A stretch of DNA of 64,000 nt from the NCBI GenBank assembly GCA_019614645.1, contig JABWDB010000003.1, forward strand, positions 23,397,001 through 23,461,000, given 5' to 3'. The stretch's first letter is position 1; every line of letters begins with the position of its first letter. Below are positions 38,026 to 50,527 of this stretch, one piece after another. A model generated the notes under the pieces. The model saw only the letters and a list, made by a program, of their open reading frames with translations. It did no database searches and was not told the DNA's origin. Position numbers and translations under genes: made by a program. The DNA is from Stratiolaelaps scimitus. Its lineage: Eukaryota; Arthropoda; Arachnida; Mesostigmata; Laelapidae.

Positions 38026-39364
38026 TAATGTCTAACAACGATATATGGAAACAATGTTTTTCATTATGCGGCTTTTGACTATATATGCCATGTTTTTGTC
38101 AGTCAGTCGACATTGGTTGATGTCTGTGGGCTCTGGTTAATGATGGGTCTGTTCCCGCGATGGCCGGGACGGCATCGTCGCAGCAACTGGGGACACAGTT
38201 TGAATAAACGGACCGGTAGTAGGATGCGTCCCAAGTGTTCAAATCATGCCGTGGCTACAGGAAAGTGTGAATTCTCCTTTGATAGAAGCTGGGCTTGGGG
38301 CCAGCCGCATCCGAAGGTCGTATACCGATGGCGGGCTACACTCGCGGGCATCCTTCCCTGTTGTTCCACCCGTGGAAATCTACCCGGGTCGAGATATACG
38401 CCGATCGGTGTTTCAAAACAAACTAGCATCAGCAGCAGCAGACAGCTTAGCTTGCCTTTTAATGTGAACCTTGCTTCGTCCACCACGAACTTGTCTCTCG
38501 AACACAACAAAACATTAGCATTCCCACTTGAGATTAGTGCCGAATCCCATGTAAGATTATCGAGCCTGTGTGCATATGATCTGACGAGTGATCGCGGCTA
38601 TCATCATCTGCCAAAATGGTAAACCGAAAACTGAGAGCGTCTTAAACTATTTCCTTTGACCCTGACTTTTTTTTTGTAACGCAATCGATTTCTGTCAAAT
38701 CGACTCGCAATCGCATTCATTCGATTTCAATGAATTTCTATAACATTGAGCTGATGTGATGTTTTACGAGGTGCTACAAAATGGTTGCAGAAACTCACAC
38801 GAAGTTTCCCCTTTGGCCAGAACCTCTCTCTCTCTATCTATTATATTGCATCCTTTTTCGTTGTAATATTCAACAGTTTAGTACAGACGTTCACAGGCTG
38901 ATGTAGTTATTGTTCAGTTATAAATAAGTAAACAAGGAGACACTCTACATATTGAAATTAGGTTTCTGTCTGCGTTCGTGCTCGTCATATTCCGATTGCA
39001 TGTTGTAGTAATAGTAATAATAATAACAGCATTATGATTATAGCAAACTTTTTAACTGAGATCTCGAAGGGATATATAGTAGCCGTGATTACAATTACAT
39101 TGTGCTCAATCAGCATCAGATTCAATAATATGGCTTATTATTTGCTATTTCTATTTGCTCTCTCTCAAGCGATACATTTGTGAGGTGCGTGCATGTCAAT
39201 GGGAACGAAATTAAGCCTTCCGTCCAAGAGTCCTGGACTCAAAGAGAGGACATATCATAATGCATTATTGGATAATACCATATTAGCATACATTGGAAAA
39301 TTAACGTATGACGGGTATCTCATCTTGTTGTTGTTGTTGTTGCCCCGCTGTGTCTTGATCTCAG
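38026..39364. other. Region upstream of UFD1, no confirmed exon
   Basis: Holds a GC-richer segment (38,110-38,530) with overlapping open frames on both strands, then AT-rich spacer and a GTT run (39,328-39,342). An upstream UFD1 exon with the true start may lie here but I could not place it. Confidence 0.4.
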
Positions 39365-39376
39365 TTTGGATCAGAT

Positions 39377-41716
39377 ATGTATTCCGATGTCCACCGAACG
39401 TTCACGTCGGAATATCGGGCATTCTCCGTAACGATGCTTCCAGGCAACGAGCGTCGTGATGTCGAACGAGGCAATAAGTTTCTCTTGCCACCATCAGCAC
39501 TCGACCTGCTCACACGCCTAAACATTACGTATCCCATGCTGTTTAAGGTGAGAAGCTCTATTTGCAATGCACGTCTGACATTATACAACTATACAACACA
39601 GTATATTATATTCAGCCTGGAGCTAAATGACATCTGTCAGTCAGTCAGTTCTGCAAAGATTCGTGACGAGGCTCGAAACGTGTTGGAATCTATGAGTAGA
39701 CGTTCAAAGTTCGCCCTTCACCGAGCTGTTTTCGTTGTTTCGATGTTTCTTGTAACTGATAGTAATGCTTTTATACAATAATAAGGTGTGTGTGTGTGTG
39801 TGAATTTTTCAAAGAAAAAATAAATATTATAAAACCCTCTCAAACTATCTCTTTTACAAAACCAACCTACATATCGTCGTATCTAACCACCAGGTTCGTT
39901 CCCGTTTCGAAACAATACACTCAAGGGAAAATTCCTACAAAATAGATATTACAAACTGCCTTTCGCAGCGTCTTCTTTCCATCAGCTTTTTGTGGTTTTA
40001 AATCTAACGCTCTTTATGCTTTCGTTCAATTGTCACAGATTGTCAATCGCCGCTTGAATCGGTCGACGCATTGTGGCGTTCTCGAGTTTTCGTCAGAGGA
40101 GGGCAAATGCTACCTTCCGTATTGGATGATGAAATATCTTTGCCTCGACGAAGGCGGCCTATTGTACGTTGAAAATACACAACTTCCTGTTGGCACATTC
40201 GCCAAGTTTCAGCCGCAATCGGTTGACTTTTTGGACATCACCAATCCGAAGGCCGTCCTGGAGAACTCGCTCCGAAACTTCGCGTGTATCTCAGCAAACG
40301 ACACGATTGCAATTGAGTACAATGAGAAACAGTACGAGGTTCGTATAGTTCGTATATCTGCTACGTTTTGTAGATACGTCATATCTTGTGCAGAACCAAG
40401 TTTTGTAGGAAGTTCCACAATATGAATGTGGAACAAGAGCACCTATTCATGCCTGAAAGTATATCGACGATAACATTAGTTATATATGTAGATGTTGTAT
40501 GTGATGGATGCGCAGGGGATTTTTCGGATGCTCGTGTTCGACCCAACCAGTACAAAGTCCCACAGTTCCTTCCACAACATCGAATACACAACGCATCTAA
40601 AAATCCATTGAATAGGGGAGCATTTTGCATAGTGTGGTTTAAAAGCAGAGGTCCTTTAACAATGTATTGAATATATGCATGTAGAACTATAATATGTTTA
40701 GATTCGCCAACCTCTTATTTAAAAAATATACTGAGCCCTCCTTTTTATCTGTGTCCTCACAAGGTGTGCGTTCTTAAGACTCAGCCCGGTGATGCAATCT
40801 CTATAATCGAATGTGATCTCAACGTTGAGTTTGCGGCGCCTGTCGGCTATCAGGACCCTCAGGTGAGCAATCATAAACGAGTCTTTATAATACAGCTCGC
40901 CAATTTTCTATGTCGGTATTTAGGTCGGTTGGTAGCTGATGTTTGTTTTGCCAATCAACACAGGACTATTAATTACGGCGGCACAACGGGAGACTCCTTG
41001 ACATCTTCCGCACTCATTTTTTGGGGGCATAAGCCTTTGTGGTGCGTTCACCACGAGATGAGAGGTCATTTTTGGAAAGTATATTGATTGAAAGGCACCA
41101 TGTCCTTCACAGGAAACGAAACTTACACAGGAGGAAAGGGACTTCGCTGTACCAAAGGTGGTTATCGATGAACCCCATGCCTTCAAAGCGTTCACAGGAA
41201 CGGGTAACCGCGTCGATGGAAGAAGAAAAAAAGTTAAAGCAGCAACATTGTCCGATGGTGATGTGCCAGCGAAATCGAGCGTCACTAAACAACGGGGTGT
41301 TCCCGATTATAGGTGGGTTGATGCGAAGCAATAATCGGGTTACCTAGTGATTGTTGAGGTCGTAGCAACGAATGCATGGATGTGTAAGCCGGTAATTTCG
41401 TCCCTGTTGGACAATACTCGATTGTATTTCTGATTGCAACAGGCACATTATGTACATTATATATATATATATAAAATTACTTGAACAGTGACTGATTTTA
41501 TGTAGGCATAATAATACTATCAAAAACAATGGGCATACAGCCTGGTCAGTTATATTTTTCAATTTCGTATGTTATTATAGGTGGAAGCCGGGCATGATTC
41601 GCTTTGTTCGCATGAAGGACAAAAAAGAAGATAATGACAAGGAGAACGGCGAAAAACCAGAATCGTTCCCTGGGACGGGGCAGACACTGAAGACAAAGAA
41701 GAAGGCGGCACCTTAA
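39377..41716 (+). CDS. UFD1: Ubiquitin recognition factor UFD1 (canonical)
   Basis: UFD1 pairs with NPL4 to deliver ubiquitinated substrates to the p97/VCP unfoldase, for example in ER-associated degradation. Five exons: 39377-39547, 40039-40338, 40764-40862, 41113-41312, 41581-41716; phases agree, giving 301 residues, near the usual 305-310. The UFD1 domain shows [49 protein letters not shown] and [20 protein letters not shown]. The C-terminal part has SHP-box-like segments [14 protein letters not shown] (213-226) and FPGTGQTL (286-293), and RGVPDYR (251-257), matching the RGIPNY region in other UFD1 proteins. The first exon is preceded by a strong acceptor (39,363-39,364) and is open to it, so the real start may lie in an upstream exon. 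It lies 8 kb from the two-domain relative. Confidence 0.93.
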
Positions 41717-41778
41717 GAGGTCACAGCCTTTTTAATACATCTCATAGTTCAACTGACAATTTGGGAGTAGGCAATTTC

Positions 41779-41784
41779 AATAAA
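41779..41784 (+). terminator. Poly(A) signal of UFD1
   Basis: AATAAA 62 bases after the UFD1 stop codon; a GT-rich stretch follows. Confidence 0.7.
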
Positions 41785-43443
41785 GTCGTGTATAAATGTG
41801 TACATGTTGAGTTTCGTCCATCTCTAATTATCTAGCCTGGTGGCTGTTGTTGTATACAATTAGAGAGCACGATGCAGTTTGTTAATATTGATAGAAATTA
41901 TGATGATTTTTGGCGTATTTTATTCTCGGAACCGAGTGCAACGTCTATTTCACATTCGCGCTATATTGGGAAGTCAGTACATCCGAGGAAAACTTTGTAC
42001 GTCAGCTCGTTATGTCGTGGGTGGGTGCGTTTATTGGTGACGTAGTCGTCGCCTAGTCGTGATGAACAGGTGCTAGGTTTGCGTTCCTGGCGAGTATTGT
42101 AAATATATACTATACATATTCAAAGAGAGAGAGAGAGAGAGGGGTGAGACGGTCTTATTGTCTACACCAAAAGGATTGTAACCTAAAAGCGTTCGGACCT
42201 CAGAGGTCGAGAATGTGCCCGATTACCATGGGGAGTTCCTCGTAAGCGTATTTAAAGAAGTGTGCGCGAACATAGGATTGCTTCAGGAAGGTATCATCTG
42301 ATGAAGCCTGCACGAAGCCGAGTGCTCTGATTCTGCTAGCTAGTGAGAACGAATTATTGATTTCTAATACGTTCATGTTACAACAACATAACTCCGTGGC
42401 ACAATAAAAGCGAGCACATAAAGCATCTCGTTTTTGGGTTTTGTTTCATTGCTCCAGCACATTAAGCTTAATTAGGATAATACGTACAACCACCGACATT
42501 ACTGATTGATATGCACTTCCTTTATTCCTCGGCACTCGTATTGTGACTGATTGATATACAGTTATCTACAACCTGATTTGTTATAAATTGATCGATAATC
42601 AAAAGAAAAAATAATTATTCACATTTTACTTTTGTGCCATTTTAAATAGCAACCTAGGTATATATAACACAATACTGTGTGAATACATGATGAACTATTT
42701 TTTGATAATTTTTTCATAAAACGAGGGTATATATAGCTTAACTGAACTAAGAAATAGGACTGAATCTTCTTATGAAGGAAATATCGATATAAATTCGTCG
42801 AAATCCTCCATTATTATTAGTGAGTATAACACAACCGAAGACGTATGGATTCCCGCATCCCGCTGAAAGAAGTGTTGCGTTGGAGGGTATGGCATATTGT
42901 TGATATGCATAAACAAGTTCACATATGGACTGTTTTGAGGAGGGACAGTGTGGCAAACTTCTGCCAATGTCAGTTCGCACCAAGCAACGTATATCATGGC
43001 TACCATTACGGCCTTATGTAAGGGTGCCTCGTCTCGTTTGGGTCTCTCGGTCGCTATCTCACTCTCGCCTTTTCCCATTCAAATTTTACCGCCATTAAAG
43101 CGCCGGCCCACTGTTGAGTTAGAGCCAAGTGGCGCTATTGTCGCATTCGGCGCCGAGTGTTGTTGTGGCCGCTTCGTGGAGTGACGTGGCCACCAGGCGG
43201 CAGTGGTGAGACCAACACATCCCCACATCTCATCGTAGCTCTACATACGGTACAGCAGTGAACACAGCAGTAGCAGCGGCCGCAGGGAGCCGATTGGCAA
43301 CCGGCTTCATTCAGCTGCTTCTAGCGTGGTGGATCAGGTGTTAGCAGTGGCCACTGAACGGACTTGCTCGCGTTCGCTGTGAGATCTTCGCTCGCTGTAG
43401 TGACTTGGCAGTTAGTTGTATTCCAGTTCGCGTGTGAGTCGGA

Positions 43444-43464
43444 TCTCTCTCTCTCTCTCTCTCT
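43444..43464 (+). repeat. (TC)n tract just before the SEC61B start
   Basis: About ten CT units end 7 bases before the SEC61B ATG, so they lie in its 5' UTR. A pyrimidine tract here could affect translation, but it could equally be a neutral microsatellite. Confidence 0.85.
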
Positions 43465-43471
43465 GTGCAAC

Positions 43472-44861
43472 ATGCCTGCTCCAGCCTCGTCAACGACAGT
43501 GGGCGCCGGGGGTTCGAGCCCCCGGGCGGGACCTTCCTCGACTTTGCGACAGAGGAAAACCGCCAATCCGAGTTCGGCCGCAGGTAAAAAGCGTTTCTCC
43601 TCATCCGTGTATCGTAGTGGCTGGTGTATGTGCTGGTAGCGGAGTGGCTGATACATATGTGTTCTACAATTGGGCCGGCAGTGCATGTAAATGGGTAGTC
43701 GATAGCAATTCTCGCTAGCAATGGCTCGAATTTCACAATAGGTGTCCCACTTTGATTGAGCTTTTGCCACCTAACGATCAACATAGGATAGTCTGCCATT
43801 GAGAAGGTGAAGATCGAGCGGCTGAACTGGTGGACTGACGTGGAGCGTCGACCCGAATTGCCGCCTCTGCTCTGTTGACGTCCCACCAACTTGTGCATGT
43901 GAAGAACGGCGACGTCTGATTGTCTGTCTAGCTGACACGTTGTTCGAAATGGCGAGCAAACGATAGTGGTTATGGCTCGCAGCTGATTTTTAAAGATGGA
44001 ATATTCTTGTATATCACCAATCTGGATTGCAATACCTTTTTCGATATGATAAGCAAGGATAAAGTTATTCCATTGCTCCCATTTAATTTAAAAGGATATG
44101 TAGAACATCAGGGTCCATCTGTTAAGCTTATTATCGTATTCGCTATCGATATTCCCACACGACCAGTTATTATCACTGTTATTGTCGACACGAGAACTGG
44201 TGTTCGAATCTTGCAGGTTCTAATGCTAGTGAGAATTATTTTGTTGTTCCTGTATATGCAACTGTTCTTCGTCCATATTATAATTTTCAACGCCCATGTT
44301 TTACTCTTTAAGTATAGGGGTAGGTGGTGGTGGGCGAATAAAAATTATTCAATGGCGTTTAGCTCGACAAAGGATTGGAAATACTGTTCGTGAACGAGTT
44401 GGAAAGCAACTAGTACCATTATGGCAATGCAGATTGACTGAATACTAGGACACGATGGCCCGCAGATAATATCCACCTGAATTGTTGTAACTAGATGGAG
44501 TGGCCGCTCGGGGTACGTCTGGAGTACTGAAAAACGAATTCTCTCAACCCTTTTATTTTTTTTGTATTAACTATGATTGCGTATAGTTCAAATCGGTATT
44601 AGCCAGCTAAATCCCCCTTCTGTGCTCACCTCGCTTTGTGTCTTTGTCCAGCTCACGTATCTTACCGGTTTTGTTGATTGTTTCAATTCTGTTCCAGCTC
44701 GGCCCTCCCGTCCGCCGGCAAACTCCGGCGGTATGTGGAAGTTCTACACGGACGACTCGCCAGGCTTCAAAGTCGGCCCTGTTCCCGTACTCGTCATGAG
44801 CGTTCTCTTTATCTTCTCCGTATTTGTACTTCACATGTATGGAAAGCTCACCCGAGCCTAA
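43472..44861 (+). CDS. SEC61B: Protein transport protein Sec61 subunit beta
   Basis: Small tail-anchored subunit of the Sec61 translocon in the ER membrane. Two exons, 43472-43583 and 44698-44861, join in phase (one base plus two) to give 91 residues; human has 96. The N-terminus ([20 protein letters not shown]) is Ser/Gly/Pro-rich and cytosolic with the conserved TLRQRKT stretch. Exon 2 has the family block [20 protein letters not shown], and one transmembrane helix follows (about 63-85, [20 protein letters not shown]), ending GKLTRA. The 1.1-kb intron contains a hydrophobic open frame with no ATG that I do not accept as a gene. Candidate AATAAA signals occur at 45,350 and 45,646; neither is decisive. 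Confidence 0.96.
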
Positions 44862-47184
44862 GGGAAACGATGGAATCATTGCGCGGGTGACGGGACACGG
44901 GACATCATTGACGGGACAACCTCATCCAACAATATCACATCATACACTCTACTACTACCCGACGCATTCCAATTGTTACCAGTGCGATTGAATGCCCATT
45001 TAAATCCCCACATATTGTATCATGCCGCCACCTCCGTACGACCTCCCTGAGTCGACTCTCGAGTCGAGTCCAGGAAGTTGTTAATCGGCGAAACTGAGAT
45101 TACACCCTGGCGAGTAGGCACGAGAGCCCGGCTTTCTAATTAGCCTCAAAAAGACTAGCTACCCCGTCGGGTACTATCTGAGGAAGTGGTCACAGTCCTA
45201 AAAGTGCCTGTGACGACTCCCCTCAGTTACAATGCCTAACTTTCGTATGACTCCCTCTAAACGGGTCTGCAGTTATATTGGTAGAGTCGCAGTTACGTTT
45301 ATCAAGCAGGAGTCACTAGCAGCGAATCGTTAATTTCATAGCGACCTGGAATAAAACGTGAGTGAGAGAGGGGTGCATCACTTGTCCACCCGTTGCCACA
45401 AACCTGGCTGTTCGTTGGTGACTCGATACATAACAGCGCGAGGAAAACGATGTACAACCGCTGATTAGCAGGTTCCGGGGGTCCGGATGTGAAGTTGATT
45501 GCTCGAAAGTCGTCCAACCGAGCAGACTGTCGGGTGACTTTCAGCACGAGTGAATGAGACTGCTGTGTTCACAGCGAAGCGGAAGCAAATGGCGAAAGCG
45601 TGCAATTTGGTCGAAGCTGGCACATAGACTCGCAAAAAATGTCGTAATAAAAACTCACAGAAAAAATGTCATAATATAACGTCAATAGGTGTTAATACCG
45701 AGGTGGGCACAAGGTGTCAATGAGAGGTCAAGCGAGGAACCTTTAATGACGTCCGAATGATACTGTATTAAAAAATAGGGAAAGAAAAGGCGATTTTTAG
45801 GTTCGAGGGAGAACGAGCTGCCGAAGTAGAAGGTAACAATATTGTACATGAGTATTTTAAGTTATGGTTAGGGTCTTATGCGAGGGTGGTACGACTGCGC
45901 TCGATACTACGCAATGTTATCGAGACTTACGAGAAATAAACAGACTTGTACAATAACAATATATATATGCGTTTCTATATCATTGGGCTCTCTTCATTTT
46001 TGTGAGAATAAGTATTCATGCTAGTTATTTCGGGTTAACATTTGTCGTGCTTTATTGAAATGTTCTTTAATCTCTTAAAGTTAACTCCTGTACCCCCACC
46101 TGATACCTCTATAACAACCCTACTATAATACTCGTCTACAGCTAACAATGAGATTATGTACAAGTCTTTTTATACACTGAGTGGGCATCGTTTGGTTATG
46201 CTTTTTTGCCAGGAATTGCTAAGCTGAATATGCGGTGTGAGTTACTATTGAAATGTGGATGCATAGTTTTCAACCAATCAAAGCAAAAAAACATTTTCAA
46301 ATATTTATATTTCAAAGGTAAATATGATATAGGAAATCTACTAATAATCTTTAATAATTATATTATAGGTTAATATTAGATTTTTGCATTTTACTCCTAA
46401 TTGCAGGTAAACTTTTAATAAAAAATGGCAATAGGACAACACGTGTAGGCAGCGGTTCATCTATGCTAGATACCCAATGAATCGCACCCGTTTAATGGTT
46501 CATGGATGATATCAATGATGATACTAAAGTGATACATATTTAATTAGCTTTTAAATTAAGCCTGTTTATGTAATATATATATATATATATATACTTTTTT
46601 ATATTTTATGTATACATATGATTAAATAAAATCAAAACACCGGGCTGCTTACAACTAGTGGAACTAGAAATGGAATAAGCATTAGTCACTCGTCCCACCC
46701 GATATACTGCTAGTATATGTTGACCTATAATAATTTTACATTCTTCTGGCTTTCCTACGCCATTTTCATCATATGATGCATATTTGTAATTCATAACATC
46801 CATAGTTGTTTAGCATAATACATAATATATAACTTAGCCGCCCGCCTCATGTAACTGATCACACTGCTCATGTAAGTAACTGGTACATTGCCGACTTAAT
46901 CATTGATGTTAGCAAAAACAGTTTCGTGGTACGACTAAAAATCAGGAAGGAGTGCAAAAAAACAGTAGGGATTCGGGACCAGAAGCAGTTTACCACATTT
47001 TTTTGGTACTGCGAATGGAAACTAGCTCAATGGAACAGATTTTTTTTCTACTTAAGCGAACGTAGAAATCCAACAGTTGTTGGTACGTTCTGCTTTGATA
47101 TCAGTTGACATCCCCCTCTGCCCTCCTTCTACCGATGGATTTCGTAGCTATGGTTAGTCAGTGCTGCAATCCAACAGCTCCGCC
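44862..47184. other. Spacer between convergent SEC61B and DUF229 gene 1
   Basis: Contains the 3' UTRs of both convergent genes, then AT-rich sequence with a TA run near 46,574-46,593. A minus-strand AATAAA at 46,051-46,056 is a possible end for the DUF229 transcript. No exon recognised. Confidence 0.5.
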
Positions 47185-49107
47185 TCACTTGCAGTAACAC
47201 AACCGTTTATAGGGCATAGCCTCCACACACTGGGCGTGACCGCTAAACCAGTCGGTCCGATCGATTTCCGAGACACGTTTCGGCAGATAGTTCGATCTTG
47301 GCAATATTCTGAGCGTCGTCTCGAACTTCGCTGGAGGCAGAGTCATTATCGACACTCGGTAGATATTTGTCCACCTAGATCCCTCCACCAGCGGAAACGA
47401 TTGCGTGACATTTGCCAGTTTCCAGCGAATGCAATTCGTGTCGTTATTGCTCTCGAGAACATTGTTCACCTCGTCGACAATAGCCTGACCTAGGCGGATG
47501 CTAAGCTCAGGCTCGACACGCTCGTTCCATGCGATGCTATAGCAGGCACAATGATCGAAACTAATTTGCGCATCGGCACAGGTCCTGCCAAGGGGTATGA
47601 GCTCCGAAAACAGACTGTACCCATGCTCGGTTCGTGTCACCGGCAGCTTCGTACGCGAATGTGTTGCTATATCTAGCATGGTTGCATGTAAATCGTACGC
47701 TGTTACTAGACGTCGGGCGTTGGTGCGAAGATTCCTAACGGCCTGAGGACGCTCATCAACAAATTGTCTTGGGACCATAACAAAGCCAAACGGAAGCTGA
47801 TCCTCGTAACGACCTACGGGTGTATTTCTCAAATCGCCGAAACGAAAACCGTGATCAGAGATGAAAAAGATGATGGTGTTGTTTAGAAAACCGTCCTCTT
47901 CCATTGTGATAAGGAATTCTAAAAAAGGATCGTCAGCTCGGCCTGCTCCTGTGAGATCGTTGTGGGAGAGCTCGCTGAACCAAGGGTATAGCCACAGAGG
48001 TTTAAGAGACGTCCGTAACAGATCTAATACGTAGTCCAGGTAAGTGGAGGCAGCTGGTCGAGGTCCTAAACAAATGCCGCTTCCCAAAACTTTCTTGATT
48101 TGGCTCGCGTCAATCATTTGAAATATAGGACGTGGCCAATAATCTGTCGGAGGATAACGGAAACCCCTCACTTGAGGCCAGACAAATATACCCCACTGCC
48201 ATTGTTCCTCGAAAAGCATCGTGGAATATCCCGCTTCACGAAAGTCTTGCCATACGTATCGGGTGGCGTTGTCCACATACTGGTTCTTCAGGCGATCGAA
48301 TAGGCCGGGGTAAGGCCGACGTCCAGTTAGGAGGGGAATCTGGTTAGGCTGAGAGTTTAGACCCACTTTGTTGTACCCAAGAAGCTCAATCACTGTGTCG
48401 GGCCGATCCTGTAGGAATTTAAGCGTCTTCGTTAACTGCCGATGAAAGTTGAGCCGTGAAACGGAATCGTAGCCAAGCACAATAACATTATACGGCTTAC
48501 GTGAAGGATTTGGCGATGTCTCTAAAGATTTATTACCTTTGGATTTTACTAACAGAAGCGGCTGCTCGTAGAATTTCCTCGCGAACGTGTATTTTGAGCA
48601 CTCTATCCACAAATATTCGCCGTCAACAACGTCGCCGAAGTTCAGGGCAGTCCAATTGAGCACTCTGTGAGACAAATCAGGCACGTCGGCAAGCTCGTTT
48701 CTCACCACGTTCTGAAATCGGCATCGAATGTTCAGCTTTTGAAGTCCGTAGTAACGCCACAAGATGGACTCATCCAAGTATGGCACCGTGTTTTTTCCTT
48801 GAACCTTAGACCTTATGAAGAATGGCGGAGCTTTCTGGCATAATACGACCGGCTCGGTGAGAAACTGTCCCGAGACCTCATAATCCGAGGGGTCAAAGTC
48901 CGGTATTCGACAGGTAGGCGTCACTATTAGGTCTCGCGCCACGTCGAAGAGCGAAGACACGTTGCTTGGGACTTGGTTGGCTTGGGGTCTATAAATGAGA
49001 GGCGCGTAGGACAGAATCAATAGGATCGAGACGGTCGTGAAGAGGGCAAGCAAGAAATATGCTTTTCGCATGAAGAGGCAGCGAGATGCAAATGGTGGAC
49101 AGATCAT
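47185..49107 (-). CDS. DUF229 family type II membrane protein (paralogue 1)
   Basis: DUF229 proteins (sulfatase/alkaline-phosphatase-like fold) are common in nematodes and arthropods; their substrate is not established as far as I know. One uninterrupted frame of 640 codons. A hydrophobic helix at about 14-37 near the N-terminus suggests a signal anchor with a lumenal or extracellular catalytic part, and several N-glycosylation sequons (for example 49, 151, 280) agree. Family blocks: PYNVIVLGYDSVSRLNF (D214, S215), SELSHNDLTGAGRAD (about 379-393), FFISDHGFRFG (D418, H419) and YDLHATM (471-477), the expected metal-ligand positions. The start ATG matches that of the paralogue at 54,400. A likely 5' UTR intron ends just upstream (acceptor cttgcag at 49,171-49,177). 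Confidence 0.9.
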   Translation of the reverse strand: MICPPFASRCLFMRKAYFLLALFTTVSILLILSYAPLIYRPQANQVPSNVSSLFDVARDLIVTPTCRIPDFDPSDYEVSGQFLTEPVVLCQKAPPFFIRSKVQGKNTVPYLDESILWRYYGLQKLNIRCRFQNVVRNELADVPDLSHRVLNWTALNFGDVVDGEYLWIECSKYTFARKFYEQPLLLVKSKGNKSLETSPNPSRKPYNVIVLGYDSVSRLNFHRQLTKTLKFLQDRPDTVIELLGYNKVGLNSQPNQIPLLTGRRPYPGLFDRLKNQYVDNATRYVWQDFREAGYSTMLFEEQWQWGIFVWPQVRGFRYPPTDYWPRPIFQMIDASQIKKVLGSGICLGPRPAASTYLDYVLDLLRTSLKPLWLYPWFSELSHNDLTGAGRADDPFLEFLITMEEDGFLNNTIIFFISDHGFRFGDLRNTPVGRYEDQLPFGFVMVPRQFVDERPQAVRNLRTNARRLVTAYDLHATMLDIATHSRTKLPVTRTEHGYSLFSELIPLGRTCADAQISFDHCACYSIAWNERVEPELSIRLGQAIVDEVNNVLESNNDTNCIRWKLANVTQSFPLVEGSRWTNIYRVSIMTLPPAKFETTLRILPRSNYLPKRVSEIDRTDWFSGHAQCVEAMPYKRLCYCK

Positions 49108-50148
49108 CGCGTCTAGAACTCCCGTGATATGGGTCGCATATTGAGCTATGCTCTCCCTCTCTCACACATTCTGCAAGCGAAGCAGGAAATTGGGTTTGCG
49201 TTAATTATTTGTTTACAATTTGCAGAAAGAACGCCATTGCTACACTAGGCTTTATGTGTTAGTTCGTGACGTTCGTAAACACAAGATGACAAACAGTCAA
49301 ATGCTCAGCGGTAGTTGCCTTGCCATCTCTGGTAGAGGTGCCACTCAGCATTGCAGAAATAAGATGCTTTTCTAGTGCTGTACAAAAAGGCTCCACGAAT
49401 TATCCGAACCATTTTGGGGCTTTGCCGGTTTTTCAAGAACCACAACAATGTCTTCACATCACAATTACAGCGAGATAACTATATAAAGAACTCCTATCAT
49501 GGTAGCTGGGGTGCTATTACGATTTTCAGGAGATTAATCATCAAAGATGCATCACCGATTTGCCAGCTTCAGTTTACCGCTTACCTGAGGCAACCATTCA
49601 GGACGAGAGAGCAACCCCTTTGGCCTCGCCTTTGCAAGGTCCTGAACAACTTTCCAATGTGTAACAGATGGCCTGCCCAAACACTACAGACACTTCCCGT
49701 CATGACCCTGGCGAAGCTACCCGAACTATCTTCGTCGTCTTGCACCAATAGCATTTATTCGTGTCTCAGATGTGCGGAGCACTGTTATGAATTAAGCCGA
49801 CTCAAAGAACGACACAGCGAATCATATGAGATGCAGCGTTTCTCGAAACGCACCTTAAACATTGAGTTGTTTATAGTAATTTCCATTTTGTACACTTGTA
49901 TATATTCTCTACACTTTGCGTACGCTTTATCTTTCTTAATTGGATAGGCGAAAACCGATGAGAAAATGCTTCTTCCTCCAACGAAAGGTACAGTTGTCCA
50001 ACCGCAGCAGAATTCCAGGTTAAGAGCTGAGGCCTGTCAGATAGGGGAACAGCTGAGGGTCAGCTCGAAAAACATTATAATAATAATAACAAACACTTTA
50101 TTCAAAGGTATAATATATAATTGCTACAAGTCTCGCTTATGTGCATTT

Positions 50149-50527
50149 TCAATTTTGGCACGTTGCGTGCCCGTGATGTGCGCGTGATAGTCTCCAGGGG
50201 AATAAATCATTTACACATTTTTTCGTGGCTATAAATTTTGGGAGTATATTCCTTCTGGATCTTGTCGTAGTTTCGACAATATCAAATATTTTTGCAGCCA
50301 TCGTCGGTTGATTCAACATCATTTTTTGAAGCAAGACTTTATCTAGGGCGTTAAGACGCTGGACGGCATCTACAATATTTATGTTCTCTTTGTCACATTT
50401 ACATTTATATGCCACTCGTCTTATAAACTTTTTATACACTTTCGTATAGCAGAATTCCAGGAAGCATTTGAACAAAAATCGCTTTTGGACTGCCATGCAA
50501 TGGTGATCGTTCCAAACACTGTCGGTC
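50149..50527 (-). other. Unidentified coding-like open frame, possible exon or relic
   Basis: About 126 codons, preceded by an acceptor-like atttcag at 50,530. The composition (Lys-rich with regularly spaced hydrophobics, e.g. DAVQRLNALDKVLLQKMM) looks more protein-like than most spacer frames, but there is no early ATG. A second open frame (50,432-50,662) overlaps it in another frame, as if one reading frame had shifted. I do not recognise the family; a decayed transposon gene is possible. Confidence 0.25.

Larger units (their letters stand above)
41717..43471. other. UFD1 3' UTR, spacer and SEC61B upstream region
   Basis: After the UFD1 poly(A) signal comes AT-rich spacer with a GA run (42,124-42,141). 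From about 42,930 the DNA becomes richer in GC and probably contains the SEC61B promoter and 5' UTR. Confidence 0.5.

Noticed and set aside
37921..38030. CRISPR-like array at the 27-base repeats
   Set aside because: Units are directly adjacent with no unique spacers and the genome is eukaryotic; this is a minisatellite.
43511..43521. GGTTCGAGCCC, a perfect polymerase III B box
   Set aside because: It lies within SEC61B exon 1 in the correct coding frame (GGSSPRAG), with no A box, so the match is coincidental.
43341..43898. 185-codon minus-strand frame opposite SEC61B exon 1
   Set aside because: It is the antisense shadow of a GC-rich coding exon and its 5' UTR; no recognisable motif.
44007..44393. 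128-codon hydrophobic open frame in the SEC61B intron
   Set aside because: No ATG at its start, AT-rich codons produce the hydrophobicity, no family similarity, and it lies wholly within an intron.
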